Shown here in pieces: positions 35,636 to 44,496 of a stretch of 64,000 bases of DNA. Position numbers and translations under genes: made by a program. This stretch comes from Neobacillus sp. FSL H8-0543. GTDB taxonomy: Bacteria > Bacillota > Bacilli > Bacillales > Cytobacillaceae. The notes beneath the pieces were generated by a model that saw only the letters and a list, made by a program, of their open reading frames with translations, had not been told where the DNA came from and did no database searches. The stretch spans positions 3,794,501 to 3,858,500 of the forward strand of contig NZ_CP151943.1 of the NCBI RefSeq assembly GCF_038592905.1, written 5' to 3'. Numbering within the stretch: position 1 is the first letter of the stretch; every line of letters starts with the position of its first letter.

Positions 35636-36826
35636 ATGATGAGAAGTAAACTAATGGAAATGTTAGAATCTCGTAAGGATGAAATGATTGAAATTCGCAG
35701 ATATCTACACGAAAATCCTGAGCTATCTTTTAAAGAAGAAAAGACAGCTCAATATATAATTGATTTTTATAAAGGTAAGGACGTAGAAGTTCAATCGAAT
35801 GTAGGTAATGGATACGGAATCATCGTGACAATTAAAGGTGGAAAACCTGGAAAAAACATTGGGTTGCGCGCTGATTTTGATGCACTCCCAATCGTCGAAG
35901 AAACCGAGGTACCATTTAAATCAAAGAATGAAGGCGTTATGCATGGATGTGGTCATGATGGTCATACAGCCTATTTATTAGTTTTAGCGGATTGCCTCAT
36001 TCAATTAAAAGATGAAATCCCAGGTACAATAAAAATTATTCATCAGCATGCGGAAGAAGTTCCGCCAGGCGGGGCAAAGAGTATTGTAGAATCCGGCATC
36101 CTTGACGATTTAGATAATGTATTTGGCATCCATCTGTTGCCAATGGGCCCAGCCGGAGTTGTTGGGTATCACGCTGGCTATTCTTTTAACGGCAGGGCTT
36201 ATATGAAATTAAAAATTCAAGGGAGAGGTGGACATGGTTCCTCACCACATCTAGCGAATGATGCCATTGTGGCGGGTGCTCATTTTGTTACAGCCGCTCA
36301 AACGATTATTAGCCGTCGATTAAGCCCTTTTGATATTGGTGTGCTTACCATTGGTTCTTTTGATGGGAAAGGAACATTTAATGTCATTAAAGACAGCGTA
36401 GAGCTTGAAGGCGATATTCGTTATATGACTGTTGAGACAAAAGCAACCATTGAAAAAGAGGTTAAACGTCTTGTAAAAGGGCTTGAAGAAGAATTTGGTG
36501 TAACATGTGATCTAACCTATTCGAGTGATTATCCACCTTTATATAATGATCCTGAAATAACAGCAAAGGTTGCTGAGTTTCTCAAGAATGCTAATGATAA
36601 AGATATTAAAGAAGTTAAGGAATTTCCAGCATTGCCGCCATCTGAAGACTTTGCTTACTATGCTGAAAAATTCCCTTCCTGTTTCTTTTACATTGCTTGT
36701 ACACCAAAAGGAGTAGAAAAACCTTTTTTTAATCATCATCCTAAATTTGATATCGATGAAGAGGCTCTTATTGTGGCAGCAAAGGCAGTAGGGTATGTCG
36801 TTTGCGGTTATTATGAGTTAGAGTAG
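35636..36826 (+). CDS. M20 family amidohydrolase (copy 2)
   Basis: This 396-residue paralogue of the preceding gene keeps the same metal motifs (HGCGHDGHTAYL, HQHAEEVPPGG) but has PPSEDFAYY where copy 1 has SGSEDFAYY. Roughly the first 210 bases differ from copy 1 at only four positions by eye, while the remainder is clearly more diverged. This suggests recent gene conversion of the 5' end. Both copies look intact, so they may have split substrates. Start: ATG after GAAGGGATGAAGAG. Confidence 0.92.
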   Translation: MMRSKLMEMLESRKDEMIEIRRYLHENPELSFKEEKTAQYIIDFYKGKDVEVQSNVGNGYGIIVTIKGGKPGKNIGLRADFDALPIVEETEVPFKSKNEGVMHGCGHDGHTAYLLVLADCLIQLKDEIPGTIKIIHQHAEEVPPGGAKSIVESGILDDLDNVFGIHLLPMGPAGVVGYHAGYSFNGRAYMKLKIQGRGGHGSSPHLANDAIVAGAHFVTAAQTIISRRLSPFDIGVLTIGSFDGKGTFNVIKDSVELEGDIRYMTVETKATIEKEVKRLVKGLEEEFGVTCDLTYSSDYPPLYNDPEITAKVAEFLKNANDKDIKEVKEFPALPPSEDFAYYAEKFPSCFFYIACTPKGVEKPFFNHHPKFDIDEEALIVAAKAVGYVVCGYYELE

Positions 36827-36860
36827 GAAAAAGAGTAGAATTGGTTGTATGGTGTGGTAT

Positions 36861-36904
36861 AAAAAAACACACGCTATTTATTATGTGAAATAACGTGTGT
36901 TTTT
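36861..36904. terminator. Bidirectional terminator, M20 / fnr2
   Basis: The stem AAAAACACACG / CGTGTGTTTTT has inner TATTT/AAATA pairing and lies between convergent genes. Confidence 0.85.
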
Positions 36905-36974
36905 GATATGTTATTTGCTTGTTTGCACCCATGGAGTAAGAACTAAGTCCGTAACTCCTAAGGGACCGATTTTT

Positions 36975-37667
36975 TTAATCAATTCTGCATATTTCTGTTG
37001 GACATTCTTCACAATCAATTTCATTTTTTATATGGTCAAGATCATGAATGGTAATTGATCCTTTATCAATCGAGATTATTCCTAGTTTGCGTAGATCACT
37101 TAGCAAACGGTTGACTACTTCTCGTGAAGTGCCGCAGAAGTTAGCTAGTTCCTGATTGGTTAACGGTAATTCGATCCGTATTCCTTTATCCGTTTCGACA
37201 CCATAGTTATTTGTTATTCTAATGAGTGTTGAATAAAGGGCTCCTTTTTTACCGTGGAGTACCAAATCACGGAACTTTGTTTGTGTTTTTCGATATTGAA
37301 GGCTCATCCACTTCATAAATTCAAGCGAAAGTTCAAGGTTTTGTGAAAGCTTTACTTCTAGAACATCCTTCTTAATGACTAATACTTCGCCGCTTTCTAA
37401 AACACGTGCACTTAATAAATATCGTGCTCCCGGTGAGAATAAGTCTAACTCTCCAATAAAATCACCCTTGGAACACATTCTTAATGTAAGTTCTCGTCCA
37501 TCGGGAATAATTTTGCTGATTTGAATAATCCCGCTCTGCACAATATATAATTCCTCGGCAACAGAACCTTCCTGGAAAAGAAAAGAACCCTTTTCTACCT
37601 TCTTCATATGGTGAACTGTATCAAACAGTTTTGTTAACTTAACTGGTACTTCCTTTAACGACTGCAT
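36975..37667 (-). CDS. Crp/Fnr family regulator Fnr (copy 2)
   Basis: This 230-residue paralogue of the Fnr at 26300 has the same layout: beta-roll, TKFRDLVLHGKKGALYSTLI, and winged helix NQELANFCGTSREVVNRLLS. The C-terminal Cys219-x2-Cys222-x4-Cys227 and Asp134 are all present, so both paralogues should be oxygen-labile [4Fe-4S] sensors. The recognition helices differ (TSREVVNRLLSDLRK against TSRESTNRILSELKK), so target choice could differ slightly. The ATG at 37667 follows AAAGGTGG; a GTG at 37679 is in frame upstream. Confidence 0.9.
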   Translation of the reverse strand: MQSLKEVPVKLTKLFDTVHHMKKVEKGSFLFQEGSVAEELYIVQSGIIQISKIIPDGRELTLRMCSKGDFIGELDLFSPGARYLLSARVLESGEVLVIKKDVLEVKLSQNLELSLEFMKWMSLQYRKTQTKFRDLVLHGKKGALYSTLIRITNNYGVETDKGIRIELPLTNQELANFCGTSREVVNRLLSDLRKLGIISIDKGSITIHDLDHIKNEIDCEECPTEICRID

Positions 37668-37790
37668 GCTATTTACCACCTTTAAGAGGCGAACTCAATC
37701 GCAAATTTGCTTACAAAAATAAATGACAGTCAAGGTTACATTTACTAGATATCACTATCATTATATTGTTAACAAAGAATATATATCAAT

Positions 37791-37813
37791 ATTGTGACAT
37801 AAATACACACAAT
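37791..37813 (-). promoter_or_regulatory. Candidate operator upstream of fnr copy 2
   Basis: ATTGTG-(11)-CACAAT is a perfect 6-bp inverted repeat. On the minus strand it reads TGTGT-ATTTATG-TCACA, a FNR/Rex-like site with a 7-base spacer. A -10 TATAAT lies at 37765-37760. It may mediate autoregulation or redox control. Confidence 0.45.
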
Positions 37814-37919
37814 CGTCAAAAAATATTGTTATATTCCTAAATAATATAACAAGATATTCCTCTAATGGACAAAGCCTAAATGGAAATAATAAAGATGTAC
37901 ACAAAAGGAGGGACTAAGA

Positions 37920-38099
37920 ATGGGGCAAAATCGCCAGTTTAAATCAGGACAAAAGGCACCGAACAATGGTATTTATATTGAGATTGGTGAAACAGGAGAC
38001 AATGTTAAGAATCCCCAAAAGATAAAACTAAAAGCCGGGGACTCATTCCCAGAAACAGCGAATCATAATCGTATATGGACTTATCAGCGCAAACCCTAA
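37920..38099 (+). CDS. yjzC: YjzC family protein
   Basis: This 59-residue small protein starts [20 protein letters not shown] and ends [10 protein letters not shown], the typical YjzC pattern (a short beta-rich protein of unknown function). The ATG follows a strong AAAGGAGGGA site. Its position before yjzD matches B. subtilis, but here clpB is inserted between them. Confidence 0.88.
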   Translation: MGQNRQFKSGQKAPNNGIYIEIGETGDNVKNPQKIKLKAGDSFPETANHNRIWTYQRKP

Positions 38100-38110
38100 A
38101 AAGTCAAAAC

Positions 38111-38139
38111 AAAAAGTCATCCACATGGGTGGCTTTTAT
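38111..38139 (+). terminator. yjzC terminator
   Basis: The stem AAAAGTCATCC / GGGTGGCTTTT (with G-U pairs) lies just after yjzC. Confidence 0.7.
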
Positions 38140-38149
38140 TTCATTGTTT

Positions 38150-38205
38150 TTTACATATATAGACAAATCATTTATAATAAATATAATAGGTCAAAATTGG
38201 TCAAG
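38150..38205 (+). promoter_or_regulatory. clpB promoter with CtsR operator
   Basis: The -35 TTTACA (38150-38155) and -10 TATAAT (38173-38178) are 17 bases apart. The direct heptamer repeat GGTCAAA-ATT-GGTCAAG (38189-38205) downstream matches the CtsR operator (RGTCAAA-NAN-RGTCAAA) with one or two mismatches and overlaps the transcript start. CtsR repression of clp genes by this site is established in Firmicutes. Confidence 0.85.
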
Positions 38206-38218
38206 TGGAGTGAAGAAT

Positions 38219-40813
38219 ATGGATTTAAACCGAATGACAGAGCGATTGCAAAAAGGGATCCTCGAAGCTCAATCATTAGCCATTAAAAATAATCATCAAG
38301 AGGTTGATGAACTTCATTTATTTTTAGAACTTTTACAGCAAGAGCAGAGTCTGCTGCGTGCTATTTTAGAAAAGGCTGGTCTGCCAACAAACGAGTTTGA
38401 ACAAAATATTAAGGATGCAATGGCAAAGAAACCACAGGTTACCGGAAGCGGTGCTGAATACGGGAAATTATATATTACAACAAAGCTGCAAAAGCTTTTT
38501 GTAAGTGCGGAAGACTTTGCCACTAAATATTCAGATGATTATTTATCCGTTGAACATATCTTATTGGCTGCCATAAGTGCAAATGATTCTGAGATAAGAA
38601 GGATACTTAAGGTAAATGGTAAGATTACGGAAAGCATTATCCAGGCAATAAAGGATATTAGGGGGAATCAAAGAGTGACATCACAAAATCCTGAAGCAGT
38701 TTACGATGCACTTAGTAAATATGGAAGAGACCTCGTTGCCGAGGCAAAGGCAGGCAAGATGGATCCTGTTATTGGAAGAGATGCGGAAATTCGTCATGTC
38801 ATACGAATCCTGTCTCGAAAGACAAAAAATAATCCCGTGCTTATTGGCGAACCAGGCGTGGGTAAAACAGCGATTGTAGAAGGTTTGGCTCAACGGATTG
38901 TCAGAAGAGATGTCCCAGAAGGCCTAAAGGATAAAACAATCTTTTCCTTAGATATGAGTTCGTTAATTGCTGGTGCTAAATTTAGAGGCGAATTTGAGGA
39001 GCGGTTAAAGGCTGTCTTACATGAAGTGAAAAAAAGTGAAGGTCAAATCCTACTGTTTATTGATGAATTGCATACGATTGTTGGTGCGGGAAAAACAGAA
39101 GGGGCAATGGATGCGGGAAATATGTTAAAGCCAATGCTTGCCCGTGGTGAACTTCACTGTATCGGGGCGACAACTCTGGATGAACATAGAAAGTATATTG
39201 AAAAAGACCCTGCACTTGAACGAAGATTTCAACAAGTCCTTGTTCAAGAACCGAATGTCGAAGATACCATCTCGATATTACGAGGGTTAAAGGAAAGATT
39301 TGAAGTTCATCATGGTGTGAAAATCCATGATCACGCTCTCGTGGCGGCAACCGTCCTTTCTGATCGCTATATAACCGAACGATTTCTGCCAGACAAGGCA
39401 ATTGACCTTGTTGATGAAGCATGTGCGATGATCCGGACCGAAATTGATTCGATGCCTACAGAATTAGATGAAGTAACTAGAAGGGTTATGCAGCTGGAAA
39501 TTGAAGAGGCTGCGTTAAGAAAAGAGCAGGATGAGGCTAGCAAACAAAGGCTTGAAAGTCTTCTGAAAGAGCTTGCTGAGCTAAAGGACCAAGCGAATAG
39601 TATGAAGGCTCAGTGGCTCCAGGAAAAACAAGGGATTCAGCGATTGCAGGAAAAAAGGGAACAGCTTGAAAAGCTTAGGAGAGAATTGCAACAAGCCGAG
39701 GACAAGTATGATTTAAATCGAGCTGCCGAGCTTCGCCATGGGTTAATCCCTCTTGCTGAGAAAGAACTTCAAGCGTTAGAAACAACAACAGCCAAAAATG
39801 AGAGACTATTGCGTGAAGAAGTAACTGGAGATGAAATATCCAATATTGTTTCCAGATGGACAGGTATTCCCCTTACAAAATTAGTGGAAGGGGAACGGGA
39901 AAAGCTGTTAAGATTAGAATCCCTTTTACACGAGCGGGTAATTGGACAAAATGAGGCCGTACAATTGGTGACGGATGCTGTATTACGTGCAAGGGCAGGA
40001 ATTAAAGATCCAAATCGCCCGATTGGATCCTTTCTCTTCTTAGGACCAACTGGGGTTGGGAAGACAGAACTGGCTAAAGCGTTGGCAGAGTCCTTATTTG
40101 ATAGTGAGGAACAAATGATTCGAATAGATATGTCAGAGTACATGGAAAAACACTCGGTATCAAGGCTGATTGGTGCTCCTCCAGGCTATGTGGGTTATGA
40201 AGAAGGCGGTCAGCTTACTGAAGCAGTTAGACGGAGGCCGTATTCCGTTATTTTAATGGATGAAATTGAAAAGGCACATCCAGATGTCTTTAACATCTTA
40301 CTTCAAGCGTTGGATGATGGCCGAATAACAGATTCACAAGGCAGGGTAGTGGATTTTAAAAATACGGTCATTATTATGACGTCCAATATCGGTTCTCAAT
40401 TTCTGCTTGAGCGAAATGAAAATGAGGATGAAATTTCTGATAGCACACGTGGAAAGGTACTTGGAGCGTTAAGAGTTCATTTCCGTCCTGAATTTTTAAA
40501 TCGGATTGATGAAACGATCCTTTTTAAATCATTATCATTAGCTGAAATAAAGAACATTGTTGTGAAAATGTTGAAGGAATTGCAAAACAGGCTAAAAGAT
40601 CAGCATATCGAGGTAATCATCACGGATGAAGCGAAAGAATATATAGCTGTTAACGGATTCGACCCCATTTATGGGGCAAGGCCATTAAAGCGGTTTATAC
40701 AAAGAAATATTGAAACGAAGCTGGCAAGGGAAATCATTGCGGGTAACGTCCTGGATCATTCAACCGTAAATATAACGACCATCAATGGAGATTTAAGTGT
40801 GAAAGTACAATAG
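38219..40813 (+). CDS. clpB: ATP-dependent disaggregase ClpB
   Basis: This 864-residue Hsp100 chaperone has an N-domain ([20 protein letters not shown]), a first AAA+ domain with GEPGVGKTA near 210, a long coiled-coil middle domain (about 405-520, LQLE.. [13 protein letters not shown]), and a second AAA+ domain with GPTGVGKTE near 609. The long middle domain and the absence of a ClpP-loop signature separate it from ClpC/ClpE. It reactivates aggregated proteins with DnaK. B. subtilis lacks clpB, so this is an insertion in the yjz block. The ATG at 38219 is chosen from GTGGAGTGAAG; the open frame extends upstream without a site. Confidence 0.95.
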   Translation: MDLNRMTERLQKGILEAQSLAIKNNHQEVDELHLFLELLQQEQSLLRAILEKAGLPTNEFEQNIKDAMAKKPQVTGSGAEYGKLYITTKLQKLFVSAEDFATKYSDDYLSVEHILLAAISANDSEIRRILKVNGKITESIIQAIKDIRGNQRVTSQNPEAVYDALSKYGRDLVAEAKAGKMDPVIGRDAEIRHVIRILSRKTKNNPVLIGEPGVGKTAIVEGLAQRIVRRDVPEGLKDKTIFSLDMSSLIAGAKFRGEFEERLKAVLHEVKKSEGQILLFIDELHTIVGAGKTEGAMDAGNMLKPMLARGELHCIGATTLDEHRKYIEKDPALERRFQQVLVQEPNVEDTISILRGLKERFEVHHGVKIHDHALVAATVLSDRYITERFLPDKAIDLVDEACAMIRTEIDSMPTELDEVTRRVMQLEIEEAALRKEQDEASKQRLESLLKELAELKDQANSMKAQWLQEKQGIQRLQEKREQLEKLRRELQQAEDKYDLNRAAELRHGLIPLAEKELQALETTTAKNERLLREEVTGDEISNIVSRWTGIPLTKLVEGEREKLLRLESLLHERVIGQNEAVQLVTDAVLRARAGIKDPNRPIGSFLFLGPTGVGKTELAKALAESLFDSEEQMIRIDMSEYMEKHSVSRLIGAPPGYVGYEEGGQLTEAVRRRPYSVILMDEIEKAHPDVFNILLQALDDGRITDSQGRVVDFKNTVIIMTSNIGSQFLLERNENEDEISDSTRGKVLGALRVHFRPEFLNRIDETILFKSLSLAEIKNIVVKMLKELQNRLKDQHIEVIITDEAKEYIAVNGFDPIYGARPLKRFIQRNIETKLAREIIAGNVLDHSTVNITTINGDLSVKVQ

Positions 40814-40824
40814 AATAACAAAAT

Positions 40825-40860
40825 AAAAAAGGTCATCCTTTAGCTAGGATTGACCTTTTT
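40825..40860 (+). terminator. clpB terminator
   Basis: The stem AAAAAGGTCATCCT / AGGATTGACCTTTTT lies after clpB. Confidence 0.9.
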
Positions 40861-40875
40861 ATTTATTCACTCTAA

Positions 40876-41061
40876 TTAATGTTTTTCAGCAGGTCCGCTT
40901 GGAAGTACCGCTGTTACAGCAATAATCAAAACGCTTACACCAAGAGAAACAATTGCACCTGTTACAAAATCAAATTCTGCGCCTTCAGTCATTGAACTTA
41001 CTACGTATGAAACCATTTGTACTAAAAGAAATGCCCAGAAAAAAGTCCAAAAGTATCGCAT
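40876..41061 (-). CDS. yjzD: YjzD family (DUF2929) small membrane protein
   Basis: This 61-residue protein has two predicted transmembrane helices (YFWTFFWAFLLVQMVSYVVS and VTGAIVSLGVSVLIIAVTAV). It matches YjzD in size and location. The function is unknown. The ATG at 41061 follows AGAGGTG; a GTG at 41070 is in frame. Confidence 0.85.
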   Translation of the reverse strand: MRYFWTFFWAFLLVQMVSYVVSSMTEGAEFDFVTGAIVSLGVSVLIIAVTAVLPSGPAEKH

Positions 41062-41258
41062 TTTTTTCACCTCTAAGCCTATTTTACATCTCTTATCATA
41101 TTACCATAATCAATCGAAATAATAAACGCAAAATATGACAAAGTGGAAAGGATTCCTCAAAATCAAAAGAGTCGTACCTGAATTAGGCTAATCTCCCTTT
41201 CATCTCATGTGAAGCGACATACAATATCATGAGGAAATTTGTAAAAGGAGATTTATCA

Positions 41259-41981
41259 ATGGAAAACAGGAATTTTTTGATGGATACCCAGTGGAATACG
41301 ATCCATTACCCTGAAAAGCCCACAGGTTTTGGAATCTTAATTATTGGAGATGAAAGACATTTTGTGGATGAAAGCAAATGTTTTTGGACTCAAAATGAAG
41401 GAAAGCTGGCCATTATTAACCATTTTAAAAAAACAGGATACACGATTTTTTCCTCAAATCTGTATGGGCGAAACTGGGGAAGTGAAAATGCTGTTGAGCT
41501 AGCTCGAAGGCTGTATAACCAGGTTATACGTAGTGAAATCCTTAATAATAAAATTCATATCGTAGCCGAAGGAATGGGGGCATTAGTTGCTCTGAAATTA
41601 ATGGAGAAAATGAAAGGCCAGATTAGGTCAGTTGTTTTTCTTAATCCGATACTTTCTTTAAAAAGTCATATTGAGCAGGAAAGGGAATACAAATTTTTTT
41701 ACAAAAAGTTAATGAGGGAATTAATCGTGGCTCATAATACAGACCAGGCTTCACTTGAAGAGGAATTCCAAAATACTCCACTTAAGGTTAATTTTGAATT
41801 TGGTGTACCAATTAAGATCATTCATGTAATGTCAAACGGGAAATCCTATAATCAATCGAAGCAAATGCAGCAAATATTAACTAAAACAGGGATTAATCCA
41901 ATATATATTGTTCCTGAAAAAAAGCAGCAGCTTAGTCATATGATGATAAGGTTTTTTAACAAATATGAAAAAGATTTGTAG
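41259..41981 (+). CDS. yjaU: YjaU-like alpha/beta-hydrolase-fold protein
   Basis: This 240-residue protein has alpha/beta-hydrolase features: a HIVAEGMGALVALKLMEKM elbow region and an SVVFLNPILSL strand. The nucleophile position of the usual G-x-S-x-G is glycine here (AEGMGA), so ordinary esterase activity is doubtful. B. subtilis yjaU occupies the same place, upstream of yjaV and med. The ATG at 41259 follows GTAAAAGGAG; an upstream ATG at 41229 has no site. Confidence 0.78.
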   Translation: MENRNFLMDTQWNTIHYPEKPTGFGILIIGDERHFVDESKCFWTQNEGKLAIINHFKKTGYTIFSSNLYGRNWGSENAVELARRLYNQVIRSEILNNKIHIVAEGMGALVALKLMEKMKGQIRSVVFLNPILSLKSHIEQEREYKFFYKKLMRELIVAHNTDQASLEEEFQNTPLKVNFEFGVPIKIIHVMSNGKSYNQSKQMQQILTKTGINPIYIVPEKKQQLSHMMIRFFNKYEKDL

Positions 41982-41988
41982 ATATCAA

Positions 41989-42056
41989 CGCCTCCCAAAA
42001 GGAAATAATTCTTCGTGCAGTCGCATACGATGCATTATAGAAGGATATGGGAGGCG
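41989..42056 (+). promoter_or_regulatory. RBS-sequestering inverted repeat upstream of yjaV
   Basis: CGCCTCCCA (41989-41997) is the perfect complement of TGGGAGGCG (42048-42056), and the right arm contains the Shine-Dalgarno GGGAGG of yjaV. Folding would hide the ribosome binding site. The 50-base loop contains a smaller palindrome, TCG-CATA-CGA. Confidence 0.65.
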
Positions 42057-42066
42057 AATATTCTTA

Positions 42067-42909
42067 ATGGACAAGGCTGTTATTTTTGATGTATTTAACT
42101 TTGTAAGCTTTCATCTTTGTAAAGCTTTGCTGGATAAAGGGATTGAAGTAGAGGGAATTACCATCGAAAATAAGGGAAATGATGATGGGTTCTCTGATGA
42201 AAAAAGATTGGAAATTGGCCGGAATGCAAATTATAAAGAGTCTTTATTTAAAGATTGGACGAAACAATTGGATCGAACAGATAGTAAAATGACAATTATT
42301 TGTTCCGTTTATGATATATATATGACCTACAATGAAAATATTTTAAAAAATGATGCTGTTGCTTATGAATTTATTGATTGCTTAAAAAGATACAAAGAAA
42401 AAATTGAACGGCTTGTATTGCTTTTGCCGGGGCAAATACTAACAGGTGAAGCGGAAACGGAAGCCCTATTGGTCATGAATGATTTTATCAAAATGTCAGA
42501 AGAGTTGACAGAAAATATTCAGTTGCATTATTTACCTACGATCTTTGGACCTTGGCAACCAAAAACATTTGTCTTTCAACACACAATATTAAATAAAATG
42601 AATCAACAGGAGAAGTTTAAAGGGTTAAGAGAAGAAACAATGGATGCCCTTTATATCGATGATACCGTGGAAACGCTGATTGATATTATCGAAAATAGTG
42701 ATGCTGGACGTTATTTACTTGAAAGCGGACTAGAAAATCAATGGGACTTTTGTGCACAATACTTACAGGTTGATGAAAATCTATTAATAGACCGCAAAAC
42801 GTCAATCGAAGAAGAGAAAGTTGCCAAGTTAACTGTAAATAGAAAAGAATCATTAACGAATGCTATTGCAAAGCAAATAAACCATGTACAACATTTATTT
42901 CGCCCATAA
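42067..42909 (+). CDS. yjaV: YjaV-like epimerase-fold protein
   Basis: This 280-residue protein resembles NAD-dependent epimerases in overall pattern (IFGPWQPKTFVFQHTIL, YIDDTVETLIDIIENSDAGR). The N-terminal GxxGxxG loop is missing (KAVIFDVFNFVSFHLCKALL), so it probably does not bind NAD in the usual way. The ATG at 42067 is chosen because GGGAGGCG lies 10 bases upstream; the frame continues upstream without a site. It corresponds to B. subtilis yjaV between yjaU and med. Confidence 0.77.
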   Translation: MDKAVIFDVFNFVSFHLCKALLDKGIEVEGITIENKGNDDGFSDEKRLEIGRNANYKESLFKDWTKQLDRTDSKMTIICSVYDIYMTYNENILKNDAVAYEFIDCLKRYKEKIERLVLLLPGQILTGEAETEALLVMNDFIKMSEELTENIQLHYLPTIFGPWQPKTFVFQHTILNKMNQQEKFKGLREETMDALYIDDTVETLIDIIENSDAGRYLLESGLENQWDFCAQYLQVDENLLIDRKTSIEEEKVAKLTVNRKESLTNAIAKQINHVQHLFRP

Positions 42910-43057
42910 GAAATCGATAGGTTTATCCTATTGATTTAGTATTGGGAAAATTATCTTCCTATTTTTTTTGTCAAAGGTTATTATAAAAGTGCTAAAGTAG
43001 AATTTATCACTTTTGAATAAAAAACGGAATATGCCTGCGATTAAAGGAGTGATATAG

Positions 43058-44005
43058 ATGCTAAACCGTTATGGGATGATAGTTTTATGCCTTTTATTGC
43101 TTGGAGGATGCGGGAGCATAGATTCTGCAAGCACACTGCAAAAGGTTGGCTTGTTAGTACCAGAAACAGTTGATGACCAAGTATGGGGAACGAAAGGGTA
43201 TAAAGGATTGTTAAAAATACAGTCACAGTTCGATGTTGAAGTTTTTTATAAAGAAGGCATGAATTCACAACAAATGGTCGAACAGGCAGTTAAAGAATTT
43301 GAACAAAAAGGTGTTAATCTTATTTTTGGACATGGTTCCGAGTACGCCGAATATTTCAATTCTATCTCTGAATCCTATCCCGCTATTCACTTTGTAAGCT
43401 TTAATGGCGACGCAAAAAAGAAAAATACGACAAGCCTAAATTTTAAGGGACATGCAATGGGTTTTTTTGGAGGGATGGTCGCCTCTTATATGTCTGAGGC
43501 AAATAAGGTTGGAGTTTTAGCAGCTTATGAATGGCAGCCGGAGGTAGAGGGTTTTTATCAAGGAGCCATAGCTGAAAATAAAGACACGGATGTAAGCATC
43601 ATTTATGTTGGAAATTGGGACGATGAAAACAGGGCAATTCAATCTGTTAACTCCATGATTGCTGAAGGGGTTGATGTCGTTTACCCGGCTGGTGATGGTT
43701 ACAATATCCCTGTAATTGAAAAGGTGAAGGAACATGGATTATTTGTGATTGGTTATGTTTCGGATCAATCTGATTTAGGGGAATCTACCGTTTTAACGAG
43801 CACCATCCAGCAAGTTGATAAACTGTATGTGAATGTTGCTGAACAATTTAAGAACAAAGAATTACAATCAGGAAATCTTTCCTTTGATTTTAAAGATAAT
43901 GTCATTTCGCTTGGGGAATTTAGTCCCTTGGTGAATAAGGATTATATAAAAAAGATTGAAAAACAGATTGAAGTGTATAAAGAAACGGGCAAATTGCCAA
44001 ATTAG
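43058..44005 (+). CDS. med: Med-type BMP-family lipoprotein
   Basis: This 315-residue lipoprotein has a signal peptide ending in the lipobox LLGGCGS (Cys near 20) and a BMP/PnrA-type ligand-binding fold (KVGLLVPETVDDQVWGTKGY, FGHGSEYAEYF, VYPAGDGYNIPVIEKV). In B. subtilis Med positively regulates comK and competence. The downstream comZ of B. subtilis is not present here. Start: ATG after AAAGGAGTGATATAG. Confidence 0.88.
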   Translation: MLNRYGMIVLCLLLLGGCGSIDSASTLQKVGLLVPETVDDQVWGTKGYKGLLKIQSQFDVEVFYKEGMNSQQMVEQAVKEFEQKGVNLIFGHGSEYAEYFNSISESYPAIHFVSFNGDAKKKNTTSLNFKGHAMGFFGGMVASYMSEANKVGVLAAYEWQPEVEGFYQGAIAENKDTDVSIIYVGNWDDENRAIQSVNSMIAEGVDVVYPAGDGYNIPVIEKVKEHGLFVIGYVSDQSDLGESTVLTSTIQQVDKLYVNVAEQFKNKELQSGNLSFDFKDNVISLGEFSPLVNKDYIKKIEKQIEVYKETGKLPN

Positions 44006-44022
44006 CAGTTGTACATAGGGAA

Positions 44023-44062
44023 AAAGAAATAGGCTGCCGTTTAACGGGCAGCCTTATTTCTT
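44023..44062. terminator. Bidirectional terminator after med
   Basis: The stem AGAAATAGGCTGCC / GGGCAGCCTTATTTCTT lies between med and a convergent small gene and overlaps the latter's stop. Confidence 0.85.
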
Positions 44063-44302
44063 CTTCCAAAACCTTTCTACAAAAGGATAAGCTTTATTAA
44101 ATATCGGCTTTAAATTTTGAATAGAGTTCATTAATTTATCATAATTTTCAATCAGACCTGCAATATCAATGGAAGATTCATTTGGTCTTGCTTCCTCCTT
44201 GTTTACCATACGTTCAACATTCTTGCTGGGTCCAAACATCAAGCTAGAAAATCGATCATGAGATTTATTAATGTGTTCATTTCCTTTCGGTTGTTCCTCC
44301 AT
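44054..44302 (-). CDS. Hypothetical protein (82 aa)
   Basis: MEEQPKGNEHINKSHDRFSS begins a charged soluble protein ending KPIFNKAYPFVERFWKKK. The ATG at 44302 is chosen because AAGGAGGAAGG precedes it; the upstream in-frame ATG lacks a site. I do not recognise the family. The tail loosely resembles the basic ends of small coat-like proteins such as YqfQ, which is not enough for an assignment. Confidence 0.65.
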   Translation of the reverse strand: MEEQPKGNEHINKSHDRFSSLMFGPSKNVERMVNKEEARPNESSIDIAGLIENYDKLMNSIQNLKPIFNKAYPFVERFWKKK

Positions 44303-44426
44303 GATTTTTCCTTCCTCCTTATTGAAAAGCCTTCTTCTGTTTAGGATATGAATCCCAGCAGTAATTGGTATGGACATTTATAGCAGTTAAATTATCCATA
44401 TAGATGTTGCTAAAAGGGGCTACTAT

Positions 44427-44456
44427 TTGCTAAAATTAGTACCAAGTCATAATAAT
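44427..44456 (+). promoter_or_regulatory. fabH promoter with FapR-like site
   Basis: The -35 TTGCTA (44427-44432) and -10 TAATAA (44450-44455) are 17 bases apart. Between and over them lies TTAGTACC-aagtc-ATAATAAT, whose left half equals the FapR consensus TTAGTACC. FapR represses fabHA-fabF in B. subtilis and is released by malonyl-CoA. Confidence 0.7.
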
Positions 44457-44496
44457 TGATAATAAGATGATATTGAATATATAAGGAGTTGACTTC

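Noticed and set aside
38075..38218. Upstream extension of clpB
   Set aside because: It overlaps yjzC and the CtsR-controlled promoter; the ATG at 38219 has the site and the normal ClpB N-terminus.
44054..44302. comZ downstream of med
   Set aside because: The small gene here is on the opposite strand and does not resemble ComZ; no plus-strand ComZ ORF was seen.
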